From positions 1 through 64,000 of the forward strand of contig NZ_JAPDOD010000037.1 of assembly GCF_027587205.1 (NCBI RefSeq): a DNA stretch of 64,000 nucleotides. The letters run 5' to 3'. Every line of letters begins with the position of its first letter. Position 1 is the first letter of the stretch. The notes under the pieces are model-generated. The model was given only the letters and a program-made list of their open reading frames with translations. It searched no databases and was not told where the DNA came from. This DNA is from Solirubrobacter ginsenosidimutans. GTDB taxonomy: Bacteria; Actinomycetota; Thermoleophilia; Solirubrobacterales; Solirubrobacteraceae. Below, piece by piece: positions 10,437 to 19,269 of the stretch. The position numbers were made by a program, and so were the translations under genes.

Positions 10437-11246
10437 TCAGGAGCGCGAGCGACCGCGCGCGAATTGGCGTGCGAAGCCGATCACGAACCGCGGGTTATAC
10501 GTCAGGTAGCGCTTCCACAGGCGCCGCGGCTCCTGGCGCAGGCGGTACAGCCACTCGAGCCCGCAGCGCTGCATCATCGGCGGGGCCTGGGGAATGATCC
10601 CGGCATGGAAGTCGAACGCCGCGCCCACGCCGATCAGCACGGGCGTGTCCAGGCGGTCGCGCATCCGCGCCATCCACTTCTCCTGCTTGGGCACGCCGAT
10701 GCCGACCCAGACGACGTCGGCGCCCGAGCGCTTGATCTCCAGCGCGACGGCCTCGTCCTCGGCGTCGGTCAGCTCACGGAACGGCGGCGCGTAGCCGCCG
10801 ACGATCTTCAGGCCCGGATGGCGCAGCCGCAGCATGCGGGTGAGCTCGACCAGCGCGCCCTGGTTGCGGCCGCCGTAGAGGAAGAAGCGCTGCCCGGTCC
10901 TCGCGGCGCGGGCGCAGGCCCGATCCATCAGCTCCGGCCCGTACACGCGGTCCTCGAGCGGGTGCCCGAGCGCGCGCAGCGCCCACACCAGCGGCTGCCC
11001 GTCGGGGACCGTGAAGTCGGCACCCTGCACGGCGGCGTGCAGCGCCGGGTCCTCCTGGCTGGCCATTACGGTGTGCACGGCCGCGACGCAGACGTAGCCG
11101 CGGTGCTCGGCCGCGACCGCGGCGTCGATCCAGTCGAGCGTCGCTTCGTAGTCCGTGATCGCCAGCGGGACGCCGAGCACGGGTTCGGTCGCCACCGTGG
11201 GAGGCGCCTCGACGTTGGTGAGCAATGGGCTGATGCCGGCGTTCAT
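10437..11246 (-). CDS. WecG/TagA/CpsF family glycosyltransferase (GT26)
   Basis: Family GT26 transferase. Known members add ManNAc, ManNAcA or glucose to a lipid-linked first sugar at the membrane. The 269-residue protein has the family hallmarks: VLGVPLAITDY near the N terminus, ADFTVPDGQPLVWALR with the conserved Asp, FFLYGGRNQGALVELT, and GIGVPKQEKWM. In the context of UDP-GlcNAc/ManNAc-type dehydrogenases it could add the second sugar of a repeat unit. ATG 11246 is preferred to a TTG at 11258. It is divergent from rfbF, with a 65-nt shared upstream region. Confidence 0.9.
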   Translation of the reverse strand: MNAGISPLLTNVEAPPTVATEPVLGVPLAITDYEATLDWIDAAVAAEHRGYVCVAAVHTVMASQEDPALHAAVQGADFTVPDGQPLVWALRALGHPLEDRVYGPELMDRACARAARTGQRFFLYGGRNQGALVELTRMLRLRHPGLKIVGGYAPPFRELTDAEDEAVALEIKRSGADVVWVGIGVPKQEKWMARMRDRLDTPVLIGVGAAFDFHAGIIPQAPPMMQRCGLEWLYRLRQEPRRLWKRYLTYNPRFVIGFARQFARGRSRS

Positions 11247-11296
11247 CGACTGTGTCAACGGGCGTGCAGGGCAAAAGTCGCGGTATGTGACTTCGC

Positions 11297-11302
11297 TAGC
11301 GT
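11297..11302 (+). promoter_or_regulatory. Putative -10 (TAGCGT) for rfbF operon
   Basis: TAGCGT ends 9 nt before the rfbF ATG at 11312 and would head the CDP-sugar operon. It lies in the 65-nt divergent gap; no matching hexamer was seen for the opposite gene. Confidence 0.5.
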
Positions 11303-11311
11303 GCGGCCGTC

Positions 11312-12085
11312 ATGAAAGCAGTCATCCTCGCCGGAGGACTTGGATCCCGCATCAGCGAGGAGACCGAGACCCGTCCGAAGCCGATGATCGAGATCGGCGG
11401 CCGGCCGATTCTGTGGCACATCATGAAGATCTACGCGGCGCATGGGATCGACGAGTTCGTGGTCTGCCTCGGCTACAAGGGCTACGTGATCAAAGAGTTC
11501 TTCGCGAACTACTACCTGCATTCCTGCGACGTCACGTTCGATCTGCGCAGCAACGCGGTGGAGGTCCACCAGAGCAAGGCCGAGCCGTGGAAGGTCACTC
11601 TCGTCGATACCGGTGAGGCAACGATGACTGGTGGGCGGCTGCGGCGTGTTCTGGACTACGTCGGCGACGAGGATTTCTGCTTCACGTACGGCGACGGTGT
11701 CGCGAACGTGGACATCGGCAAGCTGGTCGAGTTCCACCGCGCGAGCGGCACGGCGGCGACGGTCACGGCCGTCCAGCCTCCCGGGCGCTTCGGCGCGCTG
11801 GAGTCCGACGGCGAGCGGGTGACCGGGTTCGCCGAGAAGCCGCACGGCGACGGCGGCTGGATCAACGGCGGCTTCTTCGTGCTCTCGCCGCGGGTCCGCG
11901 ACTACCTCACGGAGAGCGATTCGCTGGTGTGGGAGCGGGAGCCGCTCGAGGGCCTGGCGCGCGACGGCGAGCTGTCGCTGTACCGCCACGACGGGTTCTG
12001 GCAGCCGATGGACACGCGTCGCGAGTTGCTGCAACTGCAGGGACTGTGGGACTCGGGCGACGCGCCGTGGAAGTCGTGGACGTAG
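11312..12085 (+). CDS. rfbF: Glucose-1-phosphate cytidylyltransferase
   Basis: Makes CDP-glucose from CTP and glucose-1-phosphate, the first step of CDP-linked deoxysugar synthesis. The nucleotidyltransferase signature [13 protein letters not shown] lies at residues 1-13, [10 protein letters not shown] follows, and YGDGVANVD carries metal-binding Asp residues. The segment [14 protein letters not shown] is characteristic of the cytidylyl (rather than thymidylyl) subgroup. The 257-residue length matches the family. It is first gene of an operon continuing to at least 17189, and its 3' end overlaps rfbG. Confidence 0.95.
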   Translation: MKAVILAGGLGSRISEETETRPKPMIEIGGRPILWHIMKIYAAHGIDEFVVCLGYKGYVIKEFFANYYLHSCDVTFDLRSNAVEVHQSKAEPWKVTLVDTGEATMTGGRLRRVLDYVGDEDFCFTYGDGVANVDIGKLVEFHRASGTAATVTAVQPPGRFGALESDGERVTGFAEKPHGDGGWINGGFFVLSPRVRDYLTESDSLVWEREPLEGLARDGELSLYRHDGFWQPMDTRRELLQLQGLWDSGDAPWKSWT

Positions 12086-13122
12086 ATCCCGCCTTCTGGC
12101 GCGGCAAGCGCGTCCTGCTCACGGGCCACACGGGCTTCAAGGGCAGCTGGCTGGCGCTGTGGCTGGCGTCGATGGGCGCCGAGGTCACCGGGTTCTCCGA
12201 CATCGTGCCGACCGATCCGTCGTTGTTCGAGCTGGCGCGCGTCGGGGAGGACGTGCGTGATCTTCGCGGTGACGTGCGCGACTACGAGGCCGTCGCGCGG
12301 GCGGCGCAACGCGCCGAGATCGTGTTCCATCTCGCCGCGCAGCCGATCGTCCGGCGCTCGTTCGTCGCCCCGCGCGAGACCTACGAGGTCAACGTCATGG
12401 GCACGGTCAACGTGTTCGAGGCGGCGCGCGCGGTCGAGGGCGTGCGCGCGGTGATCAACGTCACCTCCGACAAGTGCTACGAGAACCGCGAGTGGGAGTG
12501 GGCCTACCGCGAGGACGAGCCGATGGGCGGCCACGATCCGTACTCGAGCTCCAAGGGCGCGTCGGAGCTCGTGACCAGCGCGTGGCGGCGCTCGTTCGGG
12601 CTGCCGCTGGCGTCGGCGCGGGCGGGCAACGTGATCGGCGGCGGCGACTGGGGAGAGGACCGGCTGATCCCGGACGTCATGCGCGCCGCGGTCGCGGGCG
12701 AGCCGGTCGAGATCCGCAACCCGGGCGCGACACGGCCCTGGCAGCACGTGCTCAACCCCCTGAGTGGCTACTTGGTGCTCGCGCAGACGTTGTGGTCGGA
12801 TGTGGATGCCGCCACCGCCTGGAACTTCGGGCCGCCTGAGGGCGAGGCCAAGCCCGTGGCCTGGATCGTCGAGCGCCTGGACGCGCGTTGGTCCGGCGGC
12901 CTGCGCTGGGAGCACGACGCGGGCGAGCACCCGCACGAGGCGACGTATCTGAAGGTCGATTCCAGCCGCGCACGCGCACGCCTCGGGTGGGCGCCGCGCT
13001 GGGACCTCGCCCGCACGCTCGATTCGATCGTGGAGTGGTACGCCGCGCTGCGCGACGGCGCGGACATGCGCGCCGTCACGCTCGGGCAGCTCGACGCCTT
13101 CAATACCCTGACCGCCCAATGA
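12067..13122 (+). CDS. rfbG: CDP-glucose 4,6-dehydratase
   Basis: Converts CDP-glucose to CDP-4-keto-6-deoxyglucose. Extended SDR with [12 protein letters not shown] at about residues 19-30, [10 protein letters not shown] at 131-140 and YSSSK (Tyr159, Lys163), all typical of RfbG. The exact start is uncertain: GTG 12067 (19-nt overlap with rfbF) is used here, GTG 12076 is equally possible, and both precede [13 protein letters not shown]. At about 351 residues it is family-typical. Translational coupling with rfbF and with the next methyltransferase (ATGA overlap) indicates one pathway. Confidence 0.93.
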   Translation: MEVVDVDPAFWRGKRVLLTGHTGFKGSWLALWLASMGAEVTGFSDIVPTDPSLFELARVGEDVRDLRGDVRDYEAVARAAQRAEIVFHLAAQPIVRRSFVAPRETYEVNVMGTVNVFEAARAVEGVRAVINVTSDKCYENREWEWAYREDEPMGGHDPYSSSKGASELVTSAWRRSFGLPLASARAGNVIGGGDWGEDRLIPDVMRAAVAGEPVEIRNPGATRPWQHVLNPLSGYLVLAQTLWSDVDAATAWNFGPPEGEAKPVAWIVERLDARWSGGLRWEHDAGEHPHEATYLKVDSSRARARLGWAPRWDLARTLDSIVEWYAALRDGADMRAVTLGQLDAFNTLTAQ

Positions 13123-14351
13123 CGCTGTCCTGCCGATTCTGCGCCGCTCCGCTCGAGGCGACCTTCGCCGACCTCGGCATGTCGCCGTTCGCGAACTCCT
13201 ACATCGCGCCTGAGAAGGCCAACGCGATGGAGCCGTTCTACCCGCTGCACGCGTACGTCTGCTCGCAGTGCTTCCTCGTCCAGCTCGGCGAGTTCGAGTC
13301 GCCGGAGCACATCTTCAGCGACTACCTGTACTTCTCGTCGTACTCGTCGTCGTGGCTCGAGCACTCCAAGCGCTACGTCGACGCGATGACCGAGCGCTTC
13401 GGCCTGGACGAGTCCTCGCAGGTGGTCGAGATCGCCTCCAACGACGGCTACCTGCTGCAGTACTTCGTCCAGCGCGGCATTCCGGTGCTCGGCATCGAGC
13501 CGGCGGCCAACGTGGCCGAGGTGGCGGAGACCGAGCGCGGCGTGCCGACGCTCGTGCGCTTCTTCGGCGTGGAGACCGCGACCGAGGTCGCGGCCAACGG
13601 GCAGGCCGACCTGCTCCTGGGCAACAACGTCCTCGCCCACGTCCCCGACCTCAACGACTTCGTGGGCGGCATGAAGGTGCTGCTCAAGCCGGGCGGCGTG
13701 ATCACGGTCGAGTTCCCGCACCTGATGCGGCTGGTCGATGAGAACCAGTGGGACACGATCTACCACGAGCACTTCTCGTACTTCTCGTTCTCGACGGTCG
13801 CGCGGGTGTTCGCGGCGCACGGGCTGCGGCTCTTCGACGTCGAGGAACTGGCGACGCACGGCGGCTCGCTGCGGATCTTCGGCTGCCACGAGGACGACGT
13901 GGCCAAGCCGCAGACCGAGCGCGCGGCGGAGTTGCTGGAGCGCGAGGACGCCGCGGGCTACAACGCGCTCGAGACCTATCTCGCGTACGGCGAGCGGGTC
14001 ATCGAGGACAAGCAGCAGATCCTCTCGACGCTGATCGAGCTCAAGCGCGCGGGCAAGCGGATCGTCGGCTACGGCGCGCCCGCCAAGGGCAACACGCTGC
14101 TCAACTACTGCGGCGTCGGGCCGGAGTTCGTCGAGTACACCGTCGACCTGAACCCGCACAAGCAGGACCATCTGCTGCCGGGCACGCACATCCCGATCCG
14201 GTCGCCCGAGTTCATCCGCACCGATCAGCCCGACGTGGTGCTGATCCTGCCGTGGAACCTCAAGGACGAGATCATGGAGCAGCTCGCGTTCATCCGTGAG
14301 TGGGGCGGGGAGTTCGCCGTGCGCACGCCGGAGCTGACGCTGGCGTCGTGA
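13119..14351 (+). CDS. Sugar C-methyltransferase (TylC3/NovU-type, SAM-dependent)
   Basis: SAM-dependent C-methyltransferase predicted to methylate carbon 3 of a 4-keto-6-deoxy nucleotide sugar, giving a branched sugar. Three parts are visible in 410 residues: an N-terminal zinc site (Cys5, Cys8, Cys48, Cys51), a class I SAM domain (VEIASNDGYLL at 103-113) with the active-site segment YHEHFSYF at 215-222, and a C-terminal Rossmann-like half with GYGAPAKGNTLLNY. This three-domain build matches TylC3-type enzymes. It follows rfbG with an ATGA overlap and precedes a 3,5-epimerase, so the substrate is probably CDP-4-keto-6-deoxyglucose or its 3-deoxy form; no 3-dehydratase is present, which favours the former. 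Confidence 0.88.
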   Translation: MTLSCRFCAAPLEATFADLGMSPFANSYIAPEKANAMEPFYPLHAYVCSQCFLVQLGEFESPEHIFSDYLYFSSYSSSWLEHSKRYVDAMTERFGLDESSQVVEIASNDGYLLQYFVQRGIPVLGIEPAANVAEVAETERGVPTLVRFFGVETATEVAANGQADLLLGNNVLAHVPDLNDFVGGMKVLLKPGGVITVEFPHLMRLVDENQWDTIYHEHFSYFSFSTVARVFAAHGLRLFDVEELATHGGSLRIFGCHEDDVAKPQTERAAELLEREDAAGYNALETYLAYGERVIEDKQQILSTLIELKRAGKRIVGYGAPAKGNTLLNYCGVGPEFVEYTVDLNPHKQDHLLPGTHIPIRSPEFIRTDQPDVVLILPWNLKDEIMEQLAFIREWGGEFAVRTPELTLAS

Positions 14352-14878
14352 AGCTCGTCCCGACCCCGCTGGCGGGTGCGTACGTGGTGGAGCTGGAGCC
14401 GCTGCGCGACGAGCGCGGGTTCTTCGCCCGCACGTACGACGCGGCGCAGTTCGAGGCCGCGGGCCTGGACGCGCGGATCGCGCAGTGCAACACGTCGTTC
14501 AACGCCGTCGCGGGCACGCTGCGCGGCCTGCATTACCAGGCCGAGCCGCACGGCGAGGGCAAGCTCGTGCGGTGCACGCGCGGCGCGGTCTGGGACGTCG
14601 CGGTCGACCTGCGGCCGGACTCGCCGACCTACTGCGCGTGGTTCGGCGTGGAGCTGCGGGCCGGCGGCGCGGACTCGTACTACATCCCCGCGGGGCTGGC
14701 GCACGGGTTCCTCACGCTCGAGGCCGACTCCGAGGTCCACTACCAGATGACCTACCACTACGTGCCCGACGCGGCGCGTGGGGTGCGCTGGGACGACCCG
14801 GCGTTCGGGATCCGATGGCCGGGCGCGCCGGTGACGATCGCCGACCGCGACGCCACCTATCCCGACTTCGTGCGGTGA
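14348..14878 (+). CDS. dTDP-4-dehydrorhamnose 3,5-epimerase family protein
   Basis: RmlC-type cupin epimerase acting at C3 and/or C5 of a 4-keto-6-deoxy nucleotide sugar. DERGFFARTY at residues 21-30, the catalytic His in GTLRGLHYQ (about 62) and YIPAGLAHGF are hallmarks; 176 residues is normal. The neighbours are CDP-sugar genes, so it probably acts on the CDP-linked, C-methylated ketosugar rather than on dTDP-rhamnose precursors (no rmlA/B/D are visible). It starts GTG 14348 with a GTGA overlap. Confidence 0.9.
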   Translation: MKLVPTPLAGAYVVELEPLRDERGFFARTYDAAQFEAAGLDARIAQCNTSFNAVAGTLRGLHYQAEPHGEGKLVRCTRGAVWDVAVDLRPDSPTYCAWFGVELRAGGADSYYIPAGLAHGFLTLEADSEVHYQMTYHYVPDAARGVRWDDPAFGIRWPGAPVTIADRDATYPDFVR

Positions 14879-15726
14879 AGCGCGTCCTGGTCACGGGCTC
14901 CGGCGGCTTCATCGGCCGCGGGACGCTCGCGCCGCTGGCCGAGCGAGGCTACGAGGTGGTGCGCAACACGGCGAACCTGCTGGCGCCCGGCGAGGCCGAG
15001 CGGGTGATCGAGGAGGTGCGCCCGACGCATCTCCTGCACCTCGCGTGGAACGCCAAGCCGGGCGAGTTCTGGACGACGCCGGAGAACCTCGACTGGGTCG
15101 CGGCGTCGCTGCGGCTGCTGCGCGCGTTCACGACGGCCGGCGGCGAGCGGGCGGTGTTCGCGGGGACGTGCGCGGAGTACGCCTGGGAGAACGAGACGCA
15201 CTGCGTGGAGGGCGTGACGCCGCTGGTGCCCGCGACGCTCTACGGCACGGCCAAGCACGCGCTGCACACGCTGGTGGAGCGCGCCGGCGTCAGCGCCGCC
15301 TGGGGGCGCGTGTTCTTCGTCTTCGGCCCGCACGAGCATCCCGCGCGCCTGGCGTCCTCGGTGGCGTCCGCGCTGGTGCGCGGCGAGCCGGCCGAGACCG
15401 GGCCGGGCACACAGATCCGCGACTTCCTGTACTCCGAGGACCTCGCGGCCGCGTTCGTCGCGCTGCTGGACTGCGACGCCGTCGGCGCGGTCAACCTCGC
15501 CTCCGGGGACCCGCGCCCGATCCGCGAGCTGGTCGAGTTGCTCGGCGAGGCGTCCGGCCGGCCCGAGCTGCTGCGGATCGGTGCCCGCCCCGCCAACCCG
15601 GCCGAGCCGGCGGTGCTCACCGCGGCCGTCGACCGGCTGCGCGACGAGGTGGGCTGGGCGCCGCCGCGCACGCTCGAGCAGCGCCTTGCGGACACCGTCG
15701 CCTGGTGGCGCCAGGCGACGGTATGA
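14875..15726 (+). CDS. NAD-dependent sugar reductase/epimerase (extended SDR)
   Basis: Extended SDR of 283 residues, TGSGGFIGRG at residues 7-16 and YGTAK as the Tyr-Lys catalytic pair. It is the last enzyme of the CDP-sugar block, where a 4-ketoreductase is expected to finish the 6-deoxyhexose; that role is inferred from order, since the sequence alone only gives the family. It starts GTG 14875 with a GTGA overlap with the epimerase stop, and its own stop overlaps the flippase ATG. Confidence 0.84.
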   Translation: MKRVLVTGSGGFIGRGTLAPLAERGYEVVRNTANLLAPGEAERVIEEVRPTHLLHLAWNAKPGEFWTTPENLDWVAASLRLLRAFTTAGGERAVFAGTCAEYAWENETHCVEGVTPLVPATLYGTAKHALHTLVERAGVSAAWGRVFFVFGPHEHPARLASSVASALVRGEPAETGPGTQIRDFLYSEDLAAAFVALLDCDAVGAVNLASGDPRPIRELVELLGEASGRPELLRIGARPANPAEPAVLTAAVDRLRDEVGWAPPRTLEQRLADTVAWWRQATV

Positions 15727-17189
15727 GCGTCGGCGACGAGCCGCCACTCGACCTGCTCTCGAGCACCGCGGCAGGTCCGGCCGCCGTGCGCGGCGGGGCG
15801 CTGCGGGCCGGCGGATATCTCGCCGGTGCGGCGCTCAGCGCGCTGTCGGCGGCGGTCCTGTTCCGTCATCTGGGGGTCGTCGACACCGGGCGCTACGGGC
15901 TGATCCTGTCGCTCGTGGCGATCGTCGGCGGCCTGTCGGATCTGGGCCTGACCGCGATCGGCGTGCGCGAGGTCACCGCTCGCCCCGCGAGCGAGGCGCG
16001 GCGGTTCCTGCAGGAGCTGCTCGGGCTGCGGATCGTGCTGACCGTGGTCGGGGTCGCGCTGGTGCTGGCGTTCTCGGTCGTGGCCGGCTACGCGCCGGTC
16101 GTGGTCGCCGGCGTGGCGATCGCCGGCGTCACGCTGCTCTTCGCGGGCCTGCAGTCGGCGCTCGGCATACCGCTGCAGACCAGCCTGCGGCTGGGCGCGC
16201 TGACGGCCGCCGAGCTGATCCGGCAGCTGATCTCGGTCGGGCTGATCATCGCGCTCGTGTCGGCCGGCGGCGGGCTGCTGGCCGCCGTCGCGGTGGGCGT
16301 GCCGGCGGGGCTCGTCGCGCTCGTCCTGACCGCCTGGCTCGTGCGTCACCTGACGTCGCTCGTGCCCCGCTTCGCCCCGGCCGCCTGGCGAGCGCTGGTG
16401 CGCAGCGTGCTGCCGTACTCGCTCGCCGTGCTGGCGACCGTGCTCTATTTCCGCTTGGCGATCGTGGCGGTGTCGCTGCTCGCGTCCCCCGACGACCTCG
16501 GGTACTTCAACGCGTCGTTCCGCGTCGTCGAGGTCCTGGTGGCGCTGCCCGGCCTGTTCGTCGGCGCGGCGCTGCCGATCTTCGTCCGCGCCGCCCACGA
16601 GGACGACGTGCGGCTGCGGTATGGCGTCGCGCGCGTCTTCGACGTGAGCCTCGTCGGCGGCGTCTGGGTCGCGGTCGTGCTGGCCGTCGCCGGGAAGGTG
16701 GCGATCGACGTCATCGGCGGCCCGAGCTTCGCCCCCGCCGCCACCCTGCTCGCGATCCAGGGCGTCGCGGTCGCGGCGGCGTTCGTGGGCACGGTGTGGG
16801 GCAACGTGCTGCTGAGCCTCGATCGCCAGCGCGACATCCTGAAGATCACGCTGTCCGCGCTCGGCTGCGGGCTGGTCCTGACCCCGGCACTGGTGGCGAT
16901 CGACGGCGCGCGCGGCGGGGCGATCGCCACGGCCGTCGTGGAGGTCCTGCTCGCGCTGCTCGGCGCGTACTTCGTCCACCACGCCCGGCCTGGCCTGTTG
17001 CCGCCGATGGGCGTCGTGGCCAAGGTCGCTCTCGCGGCCGCGCTCGCGTGCCTGCCGGCGGTGCTCACGGACCTCCCGCCGCTGGTGCTGGGTGTGATCG
17101 CCACGATCATCTACACGATCGTCGTCCTCGCCCTGCGCGCCGTTCCCGCAGAGGTGTTGGACGTCGTCCGGCGTCGTGTGAGCCGCTAG
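15723..17189 (+). CDS. Polysaccharide flippase-like membrane protein (Wzx/MVF superfamily)
   Basis: Integral membrane protein of 488 residues with about 12-14 transmembrane helices, of the oligosaccharide flippase type that moves lipid-linked repeat units across the membrane. The segment GYLAGAALSALSAAVLFRHL followed by DTGRYGLILSL resembles the first helices of Wzx proteins. It starts ATG 15723 with an ATGA overlap with the SDR stop, tying export to the CDP-sugar pathway. No Wzy polymerase is recognised nearby, so whether the pathway is Wzy-dependent is open. Confidence 0.84.
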   Translation: MSVGDEPPLDLLSSTAAGPAAVRGGALRAGGYLAGAALSALSAAVLFRHLGVVDTGRYGLILSLVAIVGGLSDLGLTAIGVREVTARPASEARRFLQELLGLRIVLTVVGVALVLAFSVVAGYAPVVVAGVAIAGVTLLFAGLQSALGIPLQTSLRLGALTAAELIRQLISVGLIIALVSAGGGLLAAVAVGVPAGLVALVLTAWLVRHLTSLVPRFAPAAWRALVRSVLPYSLAVLATVLYFRLAIVAVSLLASPDDLGYFNASFRVVEVLVALPGLFVGAALPIFVRAAHEDDVRLRYGVARVFDVSLVGGVWVAVVLAVAGKVAIDVIGGPSFAPAATLLAIQGVAVAAAFVGTVWGNVLLSLDRQRDILKITLSALGCGLVLTPALVAIDGARGGAIATAVVEVLLALLGAYFVHHARPGLLPPMGVVAKVALAAALACLPAVLTDLPPLVLGVIATIIYTIVVLALRAVPAEVLDVVRRRVSR

Positions 17190-17192
17190 CCT
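17187..17192 (+). promoter_or_regulatory. Putative internal -10 (TAGCCT)
   Basis: TAGCCT overlaps the flippase stop and ends 11 nt before the ATG at 17204; this 14-nt gap interrupts an otherwise overlapping operon. The TAG is shared with the stop codon, which weakens the evidence. Confidence 0.35.
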
Positions 17193-17203
17193 CTTCCGCC
17201 GTC

Positions 17204-18100
17204 ATGGCGCTGGTCTCGACGTCGACCTGCCCGCATTGCGGGCACCCCGCCGAACTGAGCTTCCGCTCTCCGGACCGCAACCGCCGGACCTCTGCCGAGG
17301 CGTTCGACTACCACCGCTGCAGCGCGTGCGCGCTGATCTTCGTGGCCGAGGACATCGAGGATCTGTCGGCCTACTACCCGGCCGAGTACCACGTGCTGCC
17401 CTCGGAGAGCGAGATGCGGCGGATCGCCGGGCACGAGCGCTGGCGGATGGACTTCGTCCTTCCGTGGGTGCAGGGCGGGCGCCTGGTCGAGATCGGCCCG
17501 GGCTGGGGCGTGTTCGCGCTGCTCGCCCGCGACGCCGGGTTCGCCGTCACCGGGATCGAGATGGACGACCGCTGCTGCGATCACCTGCGCGACGTGCTCG
17601 GCGTCGAGGCGATCCACACCGACGAGCCCGAGCGGGCGCTGGCCGAAGGCCCGCCGGCGTCCGTAGTCGCGATGTGGCACGTGATCGAGCACGTGCGGCG
17701 GCCGTTCGAGCTGGTCGCGGTCGCGGCGGAGCGGCTCGAGCCGGGCGGCGTGCTGGTCGTCGCCACGCCCAACCCGGGCGCGCTCGGCTTCCGGCTGCTG
17801 GGCTCGCGCTGGCCGCACGTCGACGCGCCGCGCCACCAGTACCTGATCCCCGCCCGCGCGCTGACCGAGGCCGCCGCGGCACACGGGCTCGAGCGCGTGG
17901 CGCTCGACAGCGACGATCCCGGCTCGCGCGGCTGGAACACCTTCGGCTGGACGCACGCGCTGCGTCCCGGGCACGTCGGCGACGCGGGGCGCGTGCCCGA
18001 GCTGGCGGGTGCGGTCGTCGCCCGCCTCGTACGCCCGCTGGAGTCCCAGGCCGGCCGCGGCGCCGCCTACACCGCCGTCTTCCGAAAGCCCCTGTCATGA
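17204..18100 (+). CDS. Zinc-ribbon class I SAM methyltransferase
   Basis: Predicted SAM-dependent methyltransferase of 298 residues. An N-terminal zinc ribbon (Cys9, Cys12, Cys39, Cys42) precedes the Rossmann domain with motif I VEIGPGWGVFALLA (95-108) and WHVIEHVRRP, the usual motif II region. Such proteins in glycan loci methylate sugars or glycan ends, but the acceptor is unknown. ATG 17204 is separated from the flippase by 14 nt; its 3' end overlaps the next GT2 (ATGA). Confidence 0.85.
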   Translation: MALVSTSTCPHCGHPAELSFRSPDRNRRTSAEAFDYHRCSACALIFVAEDIEDLSAYYPAEYHVLPSESEMRRIAGHERWRMDFVLPWVQGGRLVEIGPGWGVFALLARDAGFAVTGIEMDDRCCDHLRDVLGVEAIHTDEPERALAEGPPASVVAMWHVIEHVRRPFELVAVAAERLEPGGVLVVATPNPGALGFRLLGSRWPHVDAPRHQYLIPARALTEAAAAHGLERVALDSDDPGSRGWNTFGWTHALRPGHVGDAGRVPELAGAVVARLVRPLESQAGRGAAYTAVFRKPLS

Positions 18101-19269
18101 CCGCACCGCGCTTCAGCGTCCTCCTGCCCACGCGCAACGGCGGGGAGCAGGTGGAGGGCGCGATCCGTTCGGTGCTCGAGTCCTCGCGCGAGGACATCGA
18201 GCTCGTCGTCTCTGACAACGCGAGCACCGACGCGACGCCCGACATCCTCGCCCAGTTCGCCGACGATCCGCGCCTAAGAGCCGTGCGCCAGACGGAGGGG
18301 CTGGACGTCACCGAGAACTGGAACGCGTGCCTCGCCCTCAGCCGCGGCGAGCGGATCATGCTGATCGGCGACGACGACCGGCTCCTGCCGGGCTACTTCG
18401 AGCGGGCGGACGAGCAGCTCGAGCGCTGGGACGCGCCGGACGTGCTGACCTACGGCGCCGTCGCGTTCGCTGCTCCCGGGTTCGTCGAGGGGTCGGTCGC
18501 GCACTACGCGGACCCGTGCTGGGAGGTCGAGAACGAGCTGCCCGACGACGGGCTGTTCACGCCGGCGCTGCGCCGGGGCGTGATCGCGGATCAGTTCCGG
18601 TTCCGCTTCCCGTTCCTGCTGAACATGCAGACCGCGCTGGTCACCCGGGAGGCGATCGGGCGGCTGCGCGACGGCGTGTTCAAGCGGCCGTTCCCCGACT
18701 TCTACGGGCTGACGGCGCTGATGCTCGTCGCCGACCGGTGGGCGCTCTCGAGCGAGCGGCTCGTCGTGATCGGGGTCTCGCCGAAGTCCTTCGGGCGGAC
18801 GATCCACACACCGGACAAGCAGGCGGGCGGGAACGCCTACCTGGGCATCGCCCCGTCGTTCACCGGCCGGCTCCCCGGCAGCGAGATCTTCAACGGCCAC
18901 GTCGAGACCCTGCTCGCCCTGCTGGCCGACTATCCGGACCTCCTCGCCGACACCAGGATCGACCGCCGCGAATACGTGATCTCGCAGGCCAACACCTGGT
19001 GGACGCAGTACCGCGTCGGCACGCTTCCCGGCGGGGAGGCGGCGGCGCGGCTCCGCGAGCTCTCCCGCCGCGACTGGCTGCTGCTCGGCGAGGCGTTGCT
19101 GCCGCGGCTGCGGCCCGCGGCGGTCGCCCGCCAGTTGCGAGCCGGGACCGGTGACCCCGTCCAGGAGCTGTGGCCCGGGATGCGCCCCGTGCCCGAGACC
19201 GGCGACCTCGACGAGTTCCGGGCCTGGTTCACCGCCGAGACCCGCGCGCCGGCGAAGACCGCCCGTTGA
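18097..19269 (+). CDS. GT2 glycosyltransferase
   Basis: Family 2 glycosyltransferase, 390 residues. FSVLLPTRNGGEQVEG at the N terminus, VVSDNASTDAT at about residues 37-47 and IGDDDRLLPGYF with the metal-binding DDD at about 90 are diagnostic. The C-terminal 200 residues are an extra helical region unlike minimal GT2s and without a transmembrane helix. It is coupled to the methyltransferase upstream (ATGA) and to the next GT2 downstream (TTGA). Donor and acceptor are unknown. Confidence 0.88.
   Translation: MTAPRFSVLLPTRNGGEQVEGAIRSVLESSREDIELVVSDNASTDATPDILAQFADDPRLRAVRQTEGLDVTENWNACLALSRGERIMLIGDDDRLLPGYFERADEQLERWDAPDVLTYGAVAFAAPGFVEGSVAHYADPCWEVENELPDDGLFTPALRRGVIADQFRFRFPFLLNMQTALVTREAIGRLRDGVFKRPFPDFYGLTALMLVADRWALSSERLVVIGVSPKSFGRTIHTPDKQAGGNAYLGIAPSFTGRLPGSEIFNGHVETLLALLADYPDLLADTRIDRREYVISQANTWWTQYRVGTLPGGEAAARLRELSRRDWLLLGEALLPRLRPAAVARQLRAGTGDPVQELWPGMRPVPETGDLDEFRAWFTAETRAPAKTAR

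Noticed and set aside
11247..11311. TTGACA on the minus strand near 11250 as a -35 box for the WecG-like gene
   Set aside because: It lies only a few bases before the start codon, so it cannot serve as a -35 for that gene, and no paired -10 fits.
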